Assembly: GCF_000002995.4 (NCBI RefSeq)
Contig: NW_025062479.1
Coordinates: forward strand, 5,325,221-5,389,220
Reading direction: 5' to 3'
From: Brugia malayi
Taxonomy: Eukaryota; Nematoda; Chromadorea; Rhabditida; Onchocercidae
Length of the DNA stretch: 64,000 nt
Shown: piece by piece, positions 1-16,113 of the stretch
Position numbering within the stretch: position 1 is the first letter of the stretch
How the letters are laid out: each line of letters opens with the position of its first letter
Position numbers and translations under genes: made by a program
Notes under the pieces: model-generated
Told to the model about the DNA's origin: nothing
The model's input: the letters and a program-made list of their open reading frames with translations, nothing else
The model's database searches: none

Positions 1-752
1 GATTCAAGAAATTTATAAGACTTCATTGGTAAGAATGACGAGTCGGAACGATTCCTTCCGACAAGTGCTACATTGTCACACGCAACTACATTGTGGACAT
101 TAAAACGCTCCAACCAATCCACTATAGAATTATAACTGCTCTGATACAACCAGTAAAAATGGTCAATAAAACGGAAATGCAGGTTCTCCACATTGGATCA
201 CAGAAATTAGAAATTTACAACCTTAAATTCATATATCAAAAGCAGAGAGGTGTGTCAAACCATGTTTCTTTACAAACGATTCTAATTTTTTAATTTTATA
301 GTCTTAAGCATTTTTAAATCGCATATCGCAGTTCTGGGCATAAACAGTGGAAAAATTAACAGAAGACATGCCAACTTTTATAAAATCCAACAATTACAAT
401 AATTAACCATAATAACAGAAATAATACTCCCTTTCAAAATGATAACAAAATATATTTAAAGAAAAAAAAAAAAAAAAAAAAAACGAGAAAGGATAGGAAT
501 TTTTCAAATTCATTATTTTTATCTTCGTAGTCACCATCAAAAGTAACAACGCGGATGCAAAATGTGCTCCCTAGAAAAAAGTAGCTAGGAATGAACTACC
601 ATCGGACAGTAAACGATTACATAATACTAGAACGTCATTCTTTCACGATCTCATAATCTCTCAACTATAATTGGAATAGGACTCTATTTTGATCAAGTGA
701 TGACTTTCTCCATCTAACAGCATTATTCAGTAATGAAGTTTCCAAGCCAGGA
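1..752. other. Non-coding flank downstream of the PDI gene
   Basis: No convincing coding region is visible on either strand. The stretch is AT-rich and contains a 22-base A run at 462-483. It should include the 3' UTR of the minus-strand PDI gene, but no canonical AATAAA on that strand could be placed with certainty. Confidence 0.5.
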
Positions 753-4332
<3,580 letters not shown>

Positions 4333-4419
4333 AACCTGAAACAGCGAATGACTTCAGCACGCTTCGACACGACACCTAATCATGGCAGCCATGCCATCCA
4401 TCGTCGCTTTGATAACAGC

Positions 4420-4570
4420 ACACCCTCCCATCTTTCCCACTCCCCTCCCCATCCCCGGCGCACAGTGCATTGTGTGTTGTTCGCCCATTGGATAACGAGC
4501 ATGACACACCCCCGCGAAACCATTGGTTGTGCTCTACTGGACGAGATTTGCGTGAGGGCCGTTACGCACT
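4420..4570 (-). promoter_or_regulatory. GC-rich promoter region of the PDI gene
   Basis: This 150-base patch 90-240 bases upstream of the PDI start is far richer in G and C than the surrounding DNA. Read on the PDI strand it holds two CCAAT boxes (ATTGG on the plus strand near 4486-4490 and 4522-4526) and C/G runs near 4440-4460 and 4507-4515. CCAAT plus GC-rich sequence is typical of ER-chaperone promoters, but no exact CCAAT-N9-CCACG stress element was found. The promoter role is inferred. Confidence 0.45.
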
Positions 4571-6427
4571 CCCTGCTTGCAGTATCTTCATTCTTGCAGT
4601 ATTGAGAGTTCACGTTCGTCATTCTGGGAGATTAGGGACTGTAGACATAAGTTGATTGTTGAGGGATAAGAACCCTTCATTTTCACATGATTTCATGACG
4701 CCTGAACAGTTTCTTTATCGGAAACTATGCTATGGAACAGATTGAACATGGCGAATTCACAAAACTTTCGCAAATTTTTAACTGATCAAAACCCAGCATG
4801 GCTGCTTCACCTGATTAAAATAGGCTCCTCTGCGTCTTGTTCTTCTCTGTAATGAAACTTGAAATACATCATGCAAAAATAATGCTTCGTAAAAGTGAAA
4901 TCTTTAAACCACTGAGATGGACATCTGCGCCTAAATACGTAATGGAAGCATTGGAAATGTTACACAGAAGCAAATCGGATTTTCTCGTCACAGTTTAGCT
5001 TGTCGTAAATTTTTTACTGCAGTTTTTTTTTTTTTTTTTTTTTTTCAGAACTTTGTGTGTGCCGACGAGCTCAAAACTTGTTATTTCTCTTGTATCTCAT
5101 CAGTATAAGAAATAATCAAAACTACAACATTAATCCATCCACTTGTGCATGTTTTTGCTTTTTCCTCAAGATCGATCAGTGGAAAAGAAAAATAGGTCAT
5201 TCTGTACCAATCTCACCAACAAAATCTCCGTAATTCGGCATGTGACATTTTCAAACGAACCGTCATTATTTACTGTTGAAAATATCCGTTGTTATTCCAT
5301 TAAGTTATAGATTGACTCCAACATTTCAAGAAACCAGCAGACACAGTTTCTTGCAGTTATCGACAAAAAACATTTATTCAGTAAGGAATAAGTTATGAAC
5401 TTTCATACCGTCGCTTTTTCTATCAAGTTTGGACGAAATATCATTCTACGAATTGAAATCAAATTTCTGCACTTTAAAAAAAATTAAAATTCTTACAAAT
5501 CTTTTAGCAAGTGATCTACTATGCATTTTTCTGAAAGATTACATGAGAACATGTTCTGCTCATGATATTCTAAAATTGGAAAGTGAGTTTTACCGAATAT
5601 TATTCTACTCGGGAAGGTTCATTATACTGACTGTTAAATATAACGTTTAATTCGATTGTGGAGCTCTAGATAAGCAGTCTTTCTGGTTCTTTTTGGCAAT
5701 AGCAGTTGTTTGAAACTTTCGGGAATTTGCAGCTTCTGCTCATAACTGATACTAGGGAAGGTGAATTTCAGTGCATATCACTTAGCATTTTAATGAAATT
5801 ATATGATTTTATCTAATCTGTTACATTAAAAATTAATATTCGTCTAAAATTATTATACTAATCAAATTGTCAGGCATTAGGTAGAAAAAAGAAGGAAGAA
5901 ATTATACAATGGGGAAGATGAATGACGAGAAGTTGCAATTGTAACTTGATTTATAAAAGATATGTTATACTAAAAAAATTCTCATAATCGAAATCGATTT
6001 TTCCATTCAAATGATCTGAATATAACGCAATATTCAAAGCAAACAAGAAACGCTACTAACTCCCTTTTATCATTCCTCACTTTGCGAATATTTCTATTAC
6101 CATAATTCCTGTGATGAAAACTTGAGACGAGCTGAAACAACAAAATTTAGAAAGTAAATAATGGTAAGTATCCGTTTCATATCGAAGCTCACACGTGAGC
6201 CAAGGACCGCTCTGTGCAATCTAAAGAGGGTGGGGTTACGTTGAAGATTTAAACTATGTTTTGTGGAGGGCAAACCACTGATTTGGGAAGCAGAGTGGTA
6301 TCTTCACCTTGCCTCGTGTTGGATTCATAATTTATAGTTGTGCCTTAAACTGTTTATAAGAACTTCAAGATATTCGTGATCACGTGATTGATAATTTAGT
6401 TTTTTATATTTCATTATTTGGAAGAGA
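4571..6427. other. Intergenic region between divergent PDI and RUND-1 genes
   Basis: AT-rich sequence with no open frame that resembles a protein. It includes a 23-base T run at 5023-5045 followed by CAG, which would look like a splice acceptor but has no coding exon behind it. The promoter of the rightward gene should lie near 6100-6420. Confidence 0.5.
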
Positions 6428-9400
6428 ATGATGGTTGGCGAGGATCTTATGGATATTAATAAGTTGCCTCCAACATTCGCTAATAAAGTAGTATCCAGCA
6501 GTTCAGATGGCAAGTTTCATTCATCATTCCAGATTTTAATGTTCGTCTTACAGGATTTTAATCAGGGAATATGCTGCTTCATTTTATTTGCAGCAGAAAA
6601 CAAATTCCGTATCCTTAATGTGATTTTGAGGATTTTTACAGATGAATCAGTTGATATGGAAAGATGGGCTCCAGCTGGTGAGTCTTCGGACGAGCTACAA
6701 GCTGTGCACTTGTTAGTTTTCGCATTTCGACTATTATTTTAAAATGATTTTGATCTGTTCTTGGTAAATGAAGTGATTTAATGGTCATTTTCATGAGATA
6801 CTTTATCTTTTGATTTTTTTTAGGAACATTTAAAGCTCTTTCAGTCTTTTCAAATCTTTGTTTCATAGTAGAGCAGGAAATTCTTTCATGTTTCATAATT
6901 TTGAGACTGTCATTGAAAATTAATTGATTTATCTCCTTTGATCGACCATTTCAGAGATGAACAAATTCGTTTTCGGGAACTTGAAGAGGAGCAGGAACGT
7001 CTTAATAGTTCACTGCTGTCTTTATCAACACATTTTGCACAAGTGCAGTTTCGTCTAAAGCAGATCAGCAAGGCAGATCCATCGGAAAGAGATGTAATTC
7101 AATTCTTGAATTCCAAGGCTATTTTTTTCTCTAAATTTCTTTTGCTCGAAAAAATTTTAAAAAAAATGGGTTTTTCACTTTTTTTTTGATCCCATAGTTT
7201 CGACATCAGCTTTTATTATACCTGCAAAAGAAAGTGTCTGTAAGTTTTTATCACCTGGTATTTACGTATTTCACTAACAGTAACTTATAGCGATTACTGA
7301 AAGAACTGGAAGATTTTGCATTCCGTGGTTGTACCGATCTGAAATTAGAGAAGCAGAAGTGCTCACTAACGATAGATAACGAAAGAGGTGATATGAATCA
7401 GCAAAAGGAACGGCAAAAGATACTTATCGCTCATTTGAAACAACAACTGGAAGATTTGGAGAAATATGCTTATGAAAGTGGTGAAGGTGACCTTCCAAGC
7501 GCTGAAGTCATGGCTAGACAAGTATGTTTTGCTACTTTTGTCAACTCATACTCGATAAATCTATTGAGTAGGACATATATATATATATATCTTGTTGACT
7601 GGGTTTTTAGACTTCATTTTCTTCCATTCTTGTGACACAGGATTTTTTTAATTGTTGTAGTGTTAGTGAGACAACTGGAATTATTTTGTTGTGAACTGAG
7701 AATTGTTCTATTTTAGAAAGCAGTTATTGACAAACTTCACGAAAAAGTGCAGTTAGATCTGGAACTGGACAGAATGTCCCAATGCGATTTACAAAAGAAG
7801 GTTGATGAAGCATTGAAGAAGGTACTTTATTCAAGTAATGCGAAGATTGGTGTTCATGGATTCGAGAATTTAGGACTGACTGAAAAAAGTGTTGGAGTTA
7901 TCCTGTATGTTTTAATTAAATTTTTATCTGCAGCACATTGCATCGATATGGTTTTAGCTTGTGAACCCCATTAAAGCGAAAGAGCAGTTAGTGGAGCAGT
8001 TGCAAGCACAAATTGTCGATCTTGAGCGATTTATTGGTTTTCTGCAGACGGAAGTCAACGATCGTCTATCTAATTCAGTTGTCTCGCTACCTATTGTACC
8101 GGCAAAGAAGGGTTCATTCATGAATTTAATCAAGTTTAACCAGAAATTCGAGCGTAATCAGCTGAAGCAAACACTACAAGGAAGCCATTATGGGCAGGTG
8201 TTTTCAAAGCTATATAGATTCTTAATGTTCTTTTTTCTATAAAGTAAAGTGATATGAAAATTTTAGTGATGAGCGAGCACGGATAGAGCTAGCAGTTGAT
8301 GCAGCAACTGAAGTGATGGAAAAATATCTCCTGCTTTCGGTGGATATAGATATCTCTCATTCTGAATCGTTTAGTAAATCATATGATGAGGTTGTTTACT
8401 TGGTGTCACTTTTCTTTCTAAAAGCCATTTATGATTTTTTGAGAAAAGAGGAGCTTATGGCTTATAGTTCTTGGGATGTTTTAGAATAACTGAGAGGCGG
8501 TAAACTACTGTTTGCTTGCAATTTTTTTTTTTTTTTAAGGCTTGGTGAATTGGCAATGAAAGTAACACCGTATTATCTTCCAAGTTAAGATAATCTCTTA
8601 ACTGCTACTGTTGCGCTACTTATTATTTTATCATTCTCAATATAATATTTCTAAGACTCCCTTTTGGATGTAGAGATATATGCTGATGTAATTTTTTGCC
8701 CGATGTAATTTTTTAACTTGAGATTTTCAAACGCAGCGAAGAGGAGGTAGTTACTGTCATTAGAAAGCAACTGTGTCCTGCTATGCGTGATCTTTTGAAA
8801 CATGGTATGAACAACGTTGTCAAACACTTTGTTAATTTTGCACCTTTGGGTTGCTATCCTGGAAGTTCGCGCTCTGCTAGAAGTACTAGTGGTAAGTTTT
8901 TACAGTGCTTGGTATTACTTTTTAAGGCACATATTCTTCGTAATTAATTCACTGAATCCTTTGAATTCGATTTACTTGGTAGGACACTTCGGTTAAGAAA
9001 ATTTAGTACGAAAGCTGGAACACGTTTGGGATGTCGTGATGTATTATTACGATTCGAAGTGCGGTCGTGAATATTGCGATGCACCTATTCGCCGTCTTTC
9101 ACAGAGTTACCAGCTCGATATCATTGCAGGTCGGAGTGTCACATCAAAACAGGTTGGAATTTCACATCCCTTGAACTCCAAAGTGGATGCTGTATTTTAC
9201 TAAAACTGAAATCTGAGCGTAGTCTAGAATCAGTGACTCATTTCTTCACTTATAGTTCTGGTCTCAGCTTAGATCGAACTTAATGTTTACTCGTGCTTTA
9301 TAGCTTTTACTATCAACTATCGAAAATATTACGTCAACACATACTCGACTGAAACGTTCCCCTGATTCGATGTGGAAGGCTCTGGTATCTGCAGCACTGA

Positions 9401-10024
9401 ATGAAAAAAAATTGCCGTCATGGATACGAACCATTTTCTGCACAGAGCAGATTGTTGAGCAGTGTTTTGCATCGTGGTCTTATGTAGTCAGAACAGGTAT
9501 ATTGACTTGATCTTTTCAAAATTTTTAAAGTTTAAGAAGTCAACAGAAAACCAAATAGATTCTCACGAATTTCAAGTGGACCTCACGTCTTCAAATTAAA
9601 GTAGCAGAACCTAGGTAGTATCGAAACACAGTAGCATGTATTTCCAGGAGTTTAAGGCTACGACAACACTGCTTGATTAGGTAAAAATCGGTCAGAATAG
9701 TTGGTAATCCAGCAGATGAATAAGCGGAATAGATTGATGGCTGACAAGTGGATGTTGTTCTGAAAAGTGCTTGGAAGTCCAGCTTGATGTGCTTTCTCGT
9801 TGATACCAAAAGAATGTTGCCGTAGATGCTCTGACGATTCTGATAATGGCATGGGTTTGGATCTGAAAATCTCAAACTTTATATTATTTAAATATCAATG
9901 AACTGAATAATTTACAGGCTGTGAGGATATTTACCAATTGCTGGAACGTCTTCATAAGTATAATTTTCATCTACCGGTGGATTTGGCTGTGCGCCCCTTT
10001 CATCAAATGAAGGATGCGTTTTGA
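6428..10024 (+). CDS. rund-1: RUN domain protein RUNDC1/RUND-1 (11 exons, about 525 aa)
   Basis: Orthologue of human RUNDC1; in C. elegans RUND-1 works with RAB-2 in dense-core vesicle maturation. Exons: 6428-6509, 6642-6711, 6955-7093, 7291-7521, 7717-7821, 7958-8193, 8267-8368 (or to 8390), 8737 (or 8744)-8891, 8998-9152, 9304-9496, 9918-10024. Residues from about 55 to 290 are charged coiled coil with RUNDC1 signatures such as NSSLLSLSTHFAQVQFRL, KELEDFAFRGC and VNPIKAKEQLVEQLQAQI. The C-terminal 200 residues are the RUN domain (VIRKQLCPAMRDLLKHG; LEHVWDVVMYYY). Intron 1 needs a GC donor (GATG|GCAAGT), and intron 6 is best explained by another (GG|GCAGGT). The exon 7-8 junction has two frame-consistent solutions differing by five residues. 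Family certain, junction details less so. Confidence 0.92.
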
Positions 10025-10747
10025 AAAATTTTTTTAACTCATGCTGCTTTTTCTATATCTTTGAAAGATTATGCTTTGATATACCAAATAGAGCGTATTA
10101 TTTCCTGTCTTTATTTCTCAATTAATTTATACCAAATCTGGGTTTTATGATCATTCCATTTTAATGTTTCTAGTATTGTCTTTCTTCACTTGGCATTATA
10201 TCCTCATTCATATGGGTTCTTTTCGCTTTATATTTTTGTTTCATTTGGGATTTTGAATTTCTTATTCTAGTTTTTCCAGTCTCATTTTTCGCCATTTTTC
10301 GTTTCGTGTTGTAATATTTTTACCCTTTAGTATGGGTGAAGTAAGAAAAATTTTGCGATTTCCATAAATAGTGAACTTTGTAGATATTTTCAAGTGTGAC
10401 TCAGTTAATAACATACAGTGGACTTGCACTCTGTTGTATGTGTATTATTAATTATGAGCAGGTGTAACAAGGATCTGAAGTTAAGTTCTATTTTAAATGT
10501 GTTATTTGAAGACTTTTTATGCTAAATATTATATGCTTCAATGTTTCTCATGTTTCATTTCCAGTCTTGTTTTCTTTTAATTTGTTCTCTTTCCCTATGG
10601 TTGTGTTTTAAATAAAATTTTCTATATATAGTTATATATGAACTTCATACGGCTCTTTCGTGGATGAGTATTTCGCGTGATTGCATATTGATCTTCATAT
10701 CGAAGCTCATATTACATAATTTTCAGTAATTCCTTCATAGTTCCGAT
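10025..10747 (+). other. 3' UTR and spacer between rund-1 and vps-3
   Basis: No coding sequence seen. An AATAAA polyadenylation signal lies at 10611-10616, and acceptor-like TTTTCAG and CATAG sites occur between there and the next start codon. This arrangement fits either two independent genes or an operon whose second gene is trans-spliced. Confidence 0.55.
10611..10616 (+). terminator. Polyadenylation signal AATAAA of rund-1
   Basis: Exact AATAAA about 590 bases after the rund-1 stop codon and 130 bases before the next gene. It would imply a long 3' UTR, so usage is not certain. Confidence 0.4.
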
Positions 10748-13700
10748 ATGGTGGACGAGTATTATCGATTGACCGATGTTTTTGAAACATTTTCATTTCT
10801 TGCACCGAATGAACAGGTTTGCAGTTAAATGTCGAGATGCGTATCGTATACATGTAATATTGCCACCATATTGTTTGTACTGATATTAGGTGACGTGTGT
10901 TGATGGAACATCAAGAACGCTATTTGTTGGTACTTCACAAGGACGCATTTTGCTTGTGGATCTTCCTGCAAAGGATGTGCTTAATGCATTGCAACTTTCA
11001 GTGGTAATTTTCAGAAATTTCTGAGATCTTAAAAAGATGCGAGGATGTTTTCAAGAAGACTGAAGTTTTAAATGTTGGTTTTAGAATGCTCCCATTGTAC
11101 GAATAGTGGCTGCCACAGCGCTTGATTATCTTGTTGTTCTGTCAGCGTCCACCATCTTTAATATAGAAATAAAGACATTAAAGGTAAATATTAAAGATAA
11201 GCCTACACTTTTTCCTTAACTGAAAACTCTCGAAAAATTCTATTTCGGACGTGGGCTTTGAATTTTTGTTAATATAATTATTAATAAGCACCTAACGTGC
11301 TTTGCAGATTTCAAACAGGAATATTTTTTGGACTTTTCAATTAAGGTTGACTAAAGCTGTTGTTAAGTTTCGTAGTTTAGACAGTTTTACTATATCTGTA
11401 AGGCACTCGTTGTTCTGCATACTTAGTAATTGCAAGATTTCGCTTTGTATCTGTCACAGAAGTATTGAACTGAATTCAGTTTCATTCAGTTGAGTTGAAT
11501 TTAATTATTTGATTTAATTATTTTCAGCCAATTAGCTCAAGTGCGATGTCGAACATAGCTCATTTGGCGCTGAATAAAGATCCAGTGGTAGCAGATCCAT
11601 TTGCTTTACAGTTTGCTTTAGTTGCGAACAATCGCTACATTCTAATCTGTGAAATTAAAGCTGATAATTTGGTAATCCAGCAAGAGATACGAACTGATGA
11701 CAATGTGGTTGCTTTATCGTACAATAAATATTGCATATGCTATGCTCTGCCTAATGCTTATTTTGTTCATAATATCTTGGAAAATAAAACTCTATCGTTG
11801 TTCCCGTACGACTCACAAGCTATACGTCCTATAATTATAAACACAGATGCGGTTAGTTAATTCTTGTTTCAAGTCGTCTTATAAAAGATAAAAGTTCCCT
11901 AAAGGGAATCAATGGTCATCTTTCAAATTATACAAAACGGTTTCAGGAAGAATTTCTGGTGAATAGTATGCAAGGTTTAGGCGTTTTTGCAACTTCAGAA
12001 GGTGTTTCATCGCGACCTCCGCTGTTCTGGGGTCTGACTTCTATCGTGTCATTTGCTTATCGTTCACCACATGTCTTTGTTCTAACAGCGTCATCTGTTA
12101 CCGTTTACAGGTTTTTTTTCTTTTGTGGATTCAGCTTGATGAAAGTAGATTTTTAATAGTTCATTTAACAGTTATTTAAATACTAAATTCTTGATAGGCT
12201 TGCAAATATTTTCAGTTCCGAACAATCAGTTGTACTCCAGAGGTGGCCCTTTACAACTGGGACCTTGTTAGAGTGTATTAATGGGCAAATGTATATTTGT
12301 AGTAGCAAGAATATCAGTTATTTAGAACAAATATCGTGGCTTGATAGGGTATGTAAATTGAGTTTGCTTAGAAATTTTTGTTTTTGTTATTAAGCTGAAG
12401 GTTATTACTTGTTTTAGCTAAAGTTGTCGTGAGTTGAAATCCAAACAAAATGTTTAAAAAACGAAATTTATCAAGATATTTTATTGAGGCAAAGGCTCTT
12501 GCTGATAATGGAGAATTGGATGAAGCATTGCGATTTGCCGAAAATGCTGTTTCCAATGGTCAGTATGACGAAGACGAAATACTGGTAAAGCTGAAACGTT
12601 CAATGAATAATTTTCTCACCAGAGAAACTTCTTGTTACACTTTTTTGATGGAACAAGAAATATTGAACAATACTTCCAGAAATTCAATGAATTAAAACAG
12701 AAAGTGGCCTTAGTGCTTTTCAAACGCGAAGAATTTGAAAAATTTTACGAAGTGGCCGTATCATCTGAATTAGATCCTCGTGCGGTAATGAGTTCCAGAT
12801 TTTTATCCGAAAATTTTTTTATTTTTCATAGTTTTTCTCTGTTCCTGTTCTATGTATGACAGTTTCTAATTTTCAGGTTTTGATATCATTTGCATTTTTA
12901 CTTCCGTTTCCATCAGGGTTTCAATCAGAGCTAAGCAAAGAGTCCACAGAAACATTAGAAAAAACCTTTGATGATTTCGTTGCAGAAGGATCCATTGAAC
13001 TTATAAGTTTTTTGGAGCATTATTTGAGAAGAATAAGAAAACTTCATTGGACTGCTGGATTTCGTCGGGTACTCTCTTAATGAATTTTTCAGAGTAACGT
13101 CAGCACACTTCGTTTCATTTGAATTGCTATTTATGTCATTTAGGGTTAAAGTCGAGATTCCATTTCTTTGGGTAGCTACTAGTTCTTCTTTATGTGATAT
13201 AGCGGAACTAAAATATCATTTCAAGAAACTTGACATCGAAAACTGGATATTAATTTTAAGCATAAAATTATGTAGTTACTGTTAGTTTCCTGTTAATTTA
13301 ATGAAAGGTTGTATGCTTTGTATTTCACTATATTTTCTACATGAGCAAAACAGTTTTAAATATTTGATAGTTTTTTAAAATCCGAAAGGAACTACTTATT
13401 GAGTCTTCTGATTTCACAGATCAACTCTAGTAAAAATAACGGTTTGTCCATTCAAAGATTTGATTTCTAATAAAATGATGGTCAATGATGATAATAAACT
13501 TAAATCTTGGCGTAGTGACTTCAGATTTTCCTGTAACTATTACACTTTTTATTTAAAATTTGTGTGTAAGATTTTCAGGATATTGACACTGTATTATTAA
13601 GATTGATATCACTACGAAAGGATGAACTGGGTGCTGAGGACATGTTACTAAATTTTCATTGCACTTTTGATGATTGCAATGAATGGATGCGAAAACATAA

Positions 13701-15562
13701 ACGTCGGAAATTCCTTATTACCATAGCATTTTGCCTCTCAAATTTCGATAAAGCACTTGCAATAAGTCGAGAATTATATGATGAGAATCTTTGGGATGAT
13801 GGGATTGTCAGATTATGTCTACAGTTCTTCCCAAGGTAACTGATTAACCTAGTATGCAATTAGAATAAATCTGTAATGATGAGTGCATAACTTTAAAGCG
13901 AATCCCTCCATCAGTTCTGATGGTATCAGCCTCCATGAAAGGCTAAATATTTTTTTCGCTGATTCGAACATTCTTAAACATCTTAAAGTGAAAAAATTCC
14001 ACTGAATTTGCAGGTTTTATTCAGAACAAACAATATTAGGTTGGGTTGAATTTCTGCTCAAAATTCGCCAAGATGATGCAATCAGTGGTTTGAAAAGAAG
14101 TTCGATCGAATTAGATCACTGGAAAATTGTACGAATCTTGCAACAGGATCGAAGTACACTGATCAAATACCTTGAAGGAATTAAATCTCTCCAAGTACTT
14201 ACCCCCACCTTAAAAATAATTTTGCACAGTCCCTAACCTAATTGATCCTCCGCTAGCATTCTCGTAACTTTGAATATTTCACATCAGAATTCTACAAATT
14301 TTTAGATGATTGGACATTTTCTTTTGTACATATAGTACTAAACTTCCTCATCAGTTAAAAACAGACAGAGAGGTAAAGGGTTCGTGAAATTACTATGATG
14401 ATGCACTGAAATCCTTCTTCAGATCGCCGAATTCCATTCAATGTTATTTTCTATGTACGCAGACGAAATCAACAACTTGTTAGGCGAAGATCGAAGAAGG
14501 GAAAAATTATACAGGAAAGAGCTACGTACTTTCCTTCTTCAACCAAACAAGCTAAATTTGTCAGACATGCGTGCAGTTCTCGAAATTTGGCCTCACTTTG
14601 CTGTCGAACTAACCTTGCTTGAGGGTGTCAAAGTAAACTTAATGACTTAAATTGCTTTGATCACTAGCAGTATTGATTTAAAAAAAAAAAAAAAAAAAAG
14701 TTAAGTGGTAAGCCTGTTTCTCGTGCGTATGCTCCAACGCATTGCTTTTTTTTTTTAAATGAATGACCTATCCGGTAAGATTTTTCAAATTTTTGGTTGA
14801 TTGTACATATGTTTTGTCTGAGAAGTTTCAAATGGATGGAAAGTCCTCAATTTCTTTGAAGAAAAACTGTCAGGAAAATGGCTCTGTTGCATGCCTCGAA
14901 AAATTACTCAATGATCACAGAGACTATGATGCAGCCGAATTATTCTGTATTTATACAGATACATCGGAACATGTTTTACAATTGACACTTCTGAAGTTCT
15001 ATCTGCAAAATGTCACGTAAGCTTCAGTTCATAACTACATACTGTTGCAAAAATTTGTTCTTGCTTTATTCTTGAGCTCGTTTTCTTTTTCCTTTTCTTC
15101 TACAGGTCTCAACCGGAATTCGGACCACGTATAATTGGTTTACTTAACACATCTGGTTTAACCTCAAATAAAACTGAGATACTACAAGATATCCCGAAGG
15201 AATGGCCACTATCGTCGGTTCTTTATTTCGCAGAAGGCACTATATTATCAGCGAAAGATCGATCTCATCGTCAGCAACTGAAAAAAAAGGTATTTATCAA
15301 TATTTTGGTGCAGAGCAATATGCTTCCAAAGTTTAATTGACTGAATCCGAACGAAAATTTCAAACTTGTGAGCGACATTTTTTCGGTTACGACACAAGCG
15401 CTAAAAACACTCTCGAGAGAAGCGCTGAGAGCTGCTCACCTATACATTCAAATTGATGAAAAAACAACTTGTAACACATGTGGAGCACCAATCAGTAACG
15501 AAGACGCCGCATGCCAACCACGTTCACGCCAAATATTTCATCGAAGATGTTTGAAGAGTTGA
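10748..15562 (+). CDS. vps-3: TGFBRAP1/VPS3, CORVET tethering subunit (15 exons, about 869 aa)
   Basis: VPS3 (TGFBRAP1 in mammals) is the CORVET subunit that tethers early endosomes with Rab5. Exons: 10748-10816, 10890-11003, 11085-11183, 11528-11851, 11947-12110, 12216-12348, 12489-12584, 12623-12784, 12877-13068, 13579-13835, 14014-14194, 14423-14632, about 14823-15016, 15106-15330, 15373-15562. The N-terminal CNH/beta-propeller part carries LALNKDPVVADPF, matching the FALNENPVSGDPF region of human TGFBRAP1. The middle is alpha-solenoid, and the end is a treble-clef zinc finger (CNTCG...CQP...HRRC). The length matches the 860 aa of human TGFBRAP1. VPS39 is the closest alternative but fits less well. 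The starts of exons 7 and 13 and the last intron (only 42 bases, weak GTGAG acceptor) are uncertain. Confidence 0.9.
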
Positions 15563-16113
15563 AGTGACCACACATGAATACTAAATTTGTGCTAAATGCG
15601 TGAAAAAAAAAAATGTATTCTTGTCTTTGAAATAAATCTCCTTCGGTTATCATAACTTACTGTTAGTTTTACACCTTGCGGTAGTCGACTGGGCGCCTAT
15701 ATTGACATGATGGTCAGAGGTCGATAAATACCACCAAAGATTTAGAATTCGAGTGTTTCGTAAATGCATGTGCAAATCAGACAGAACCCGTTGAGTTTCT
15801 GGGGATAATGATCTTTTAACCTGGAGACAGTGTACTGAACCCGCGATATTTCCAGTATTCATTCCTGAACAGCATTCACAAGGTAGGATTTCTTAATACG
15901 AAAATTTCCATGCATTTTTCTTAGACAAAATAGTTACGAAATAAGTACTATTATGATCAGATCACTGCACAAGACTTTTCACATTATACGAATGAATGGG
16001 CTACAATAAGATACACTGAAATAAATAAAACAGTATCACGGAGTATGGAACTCGTAATTACATAAGGTTTACTAACAGTCTTTCTTCAGAAAGAATGCAT
16101 TAAATTAAAATAG
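15563..16113. other. Convergent 3' region between vps-3 and TOM1
   Basis: The two genes face each other here. A plus-strand AATAAA lies at 15631-15636, only 69 bases after the vps-3 stop, and is its likely polyadenylation signal. No coding sequence or RNA gene was seen in the rest. Confidence 0.6.
15631..15636 (+). terminator. Polyadenylation signal AATAAA of vps-3
   Basis: Exact AATAAA hexamer 69 bases downstream of the vps-3 stop codon, at the normal position for a short nematode 3' UTR. Confidence 0.65.

Noticed and set aside
4348..4655. Overlapping open frames on both strands in the PDI promoter
   Set aside because: They arise from the low stop-codon density of GC-rich DNA; no homology or splice sites.
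10748..15562. VPS39/VAM6 as identity of the CNH-zinc-finger protein
   Set aside because: The CNH segment LALNKDPVVADPF and the overall length fit TGFBRAP1/VPS3 better than VPS39.
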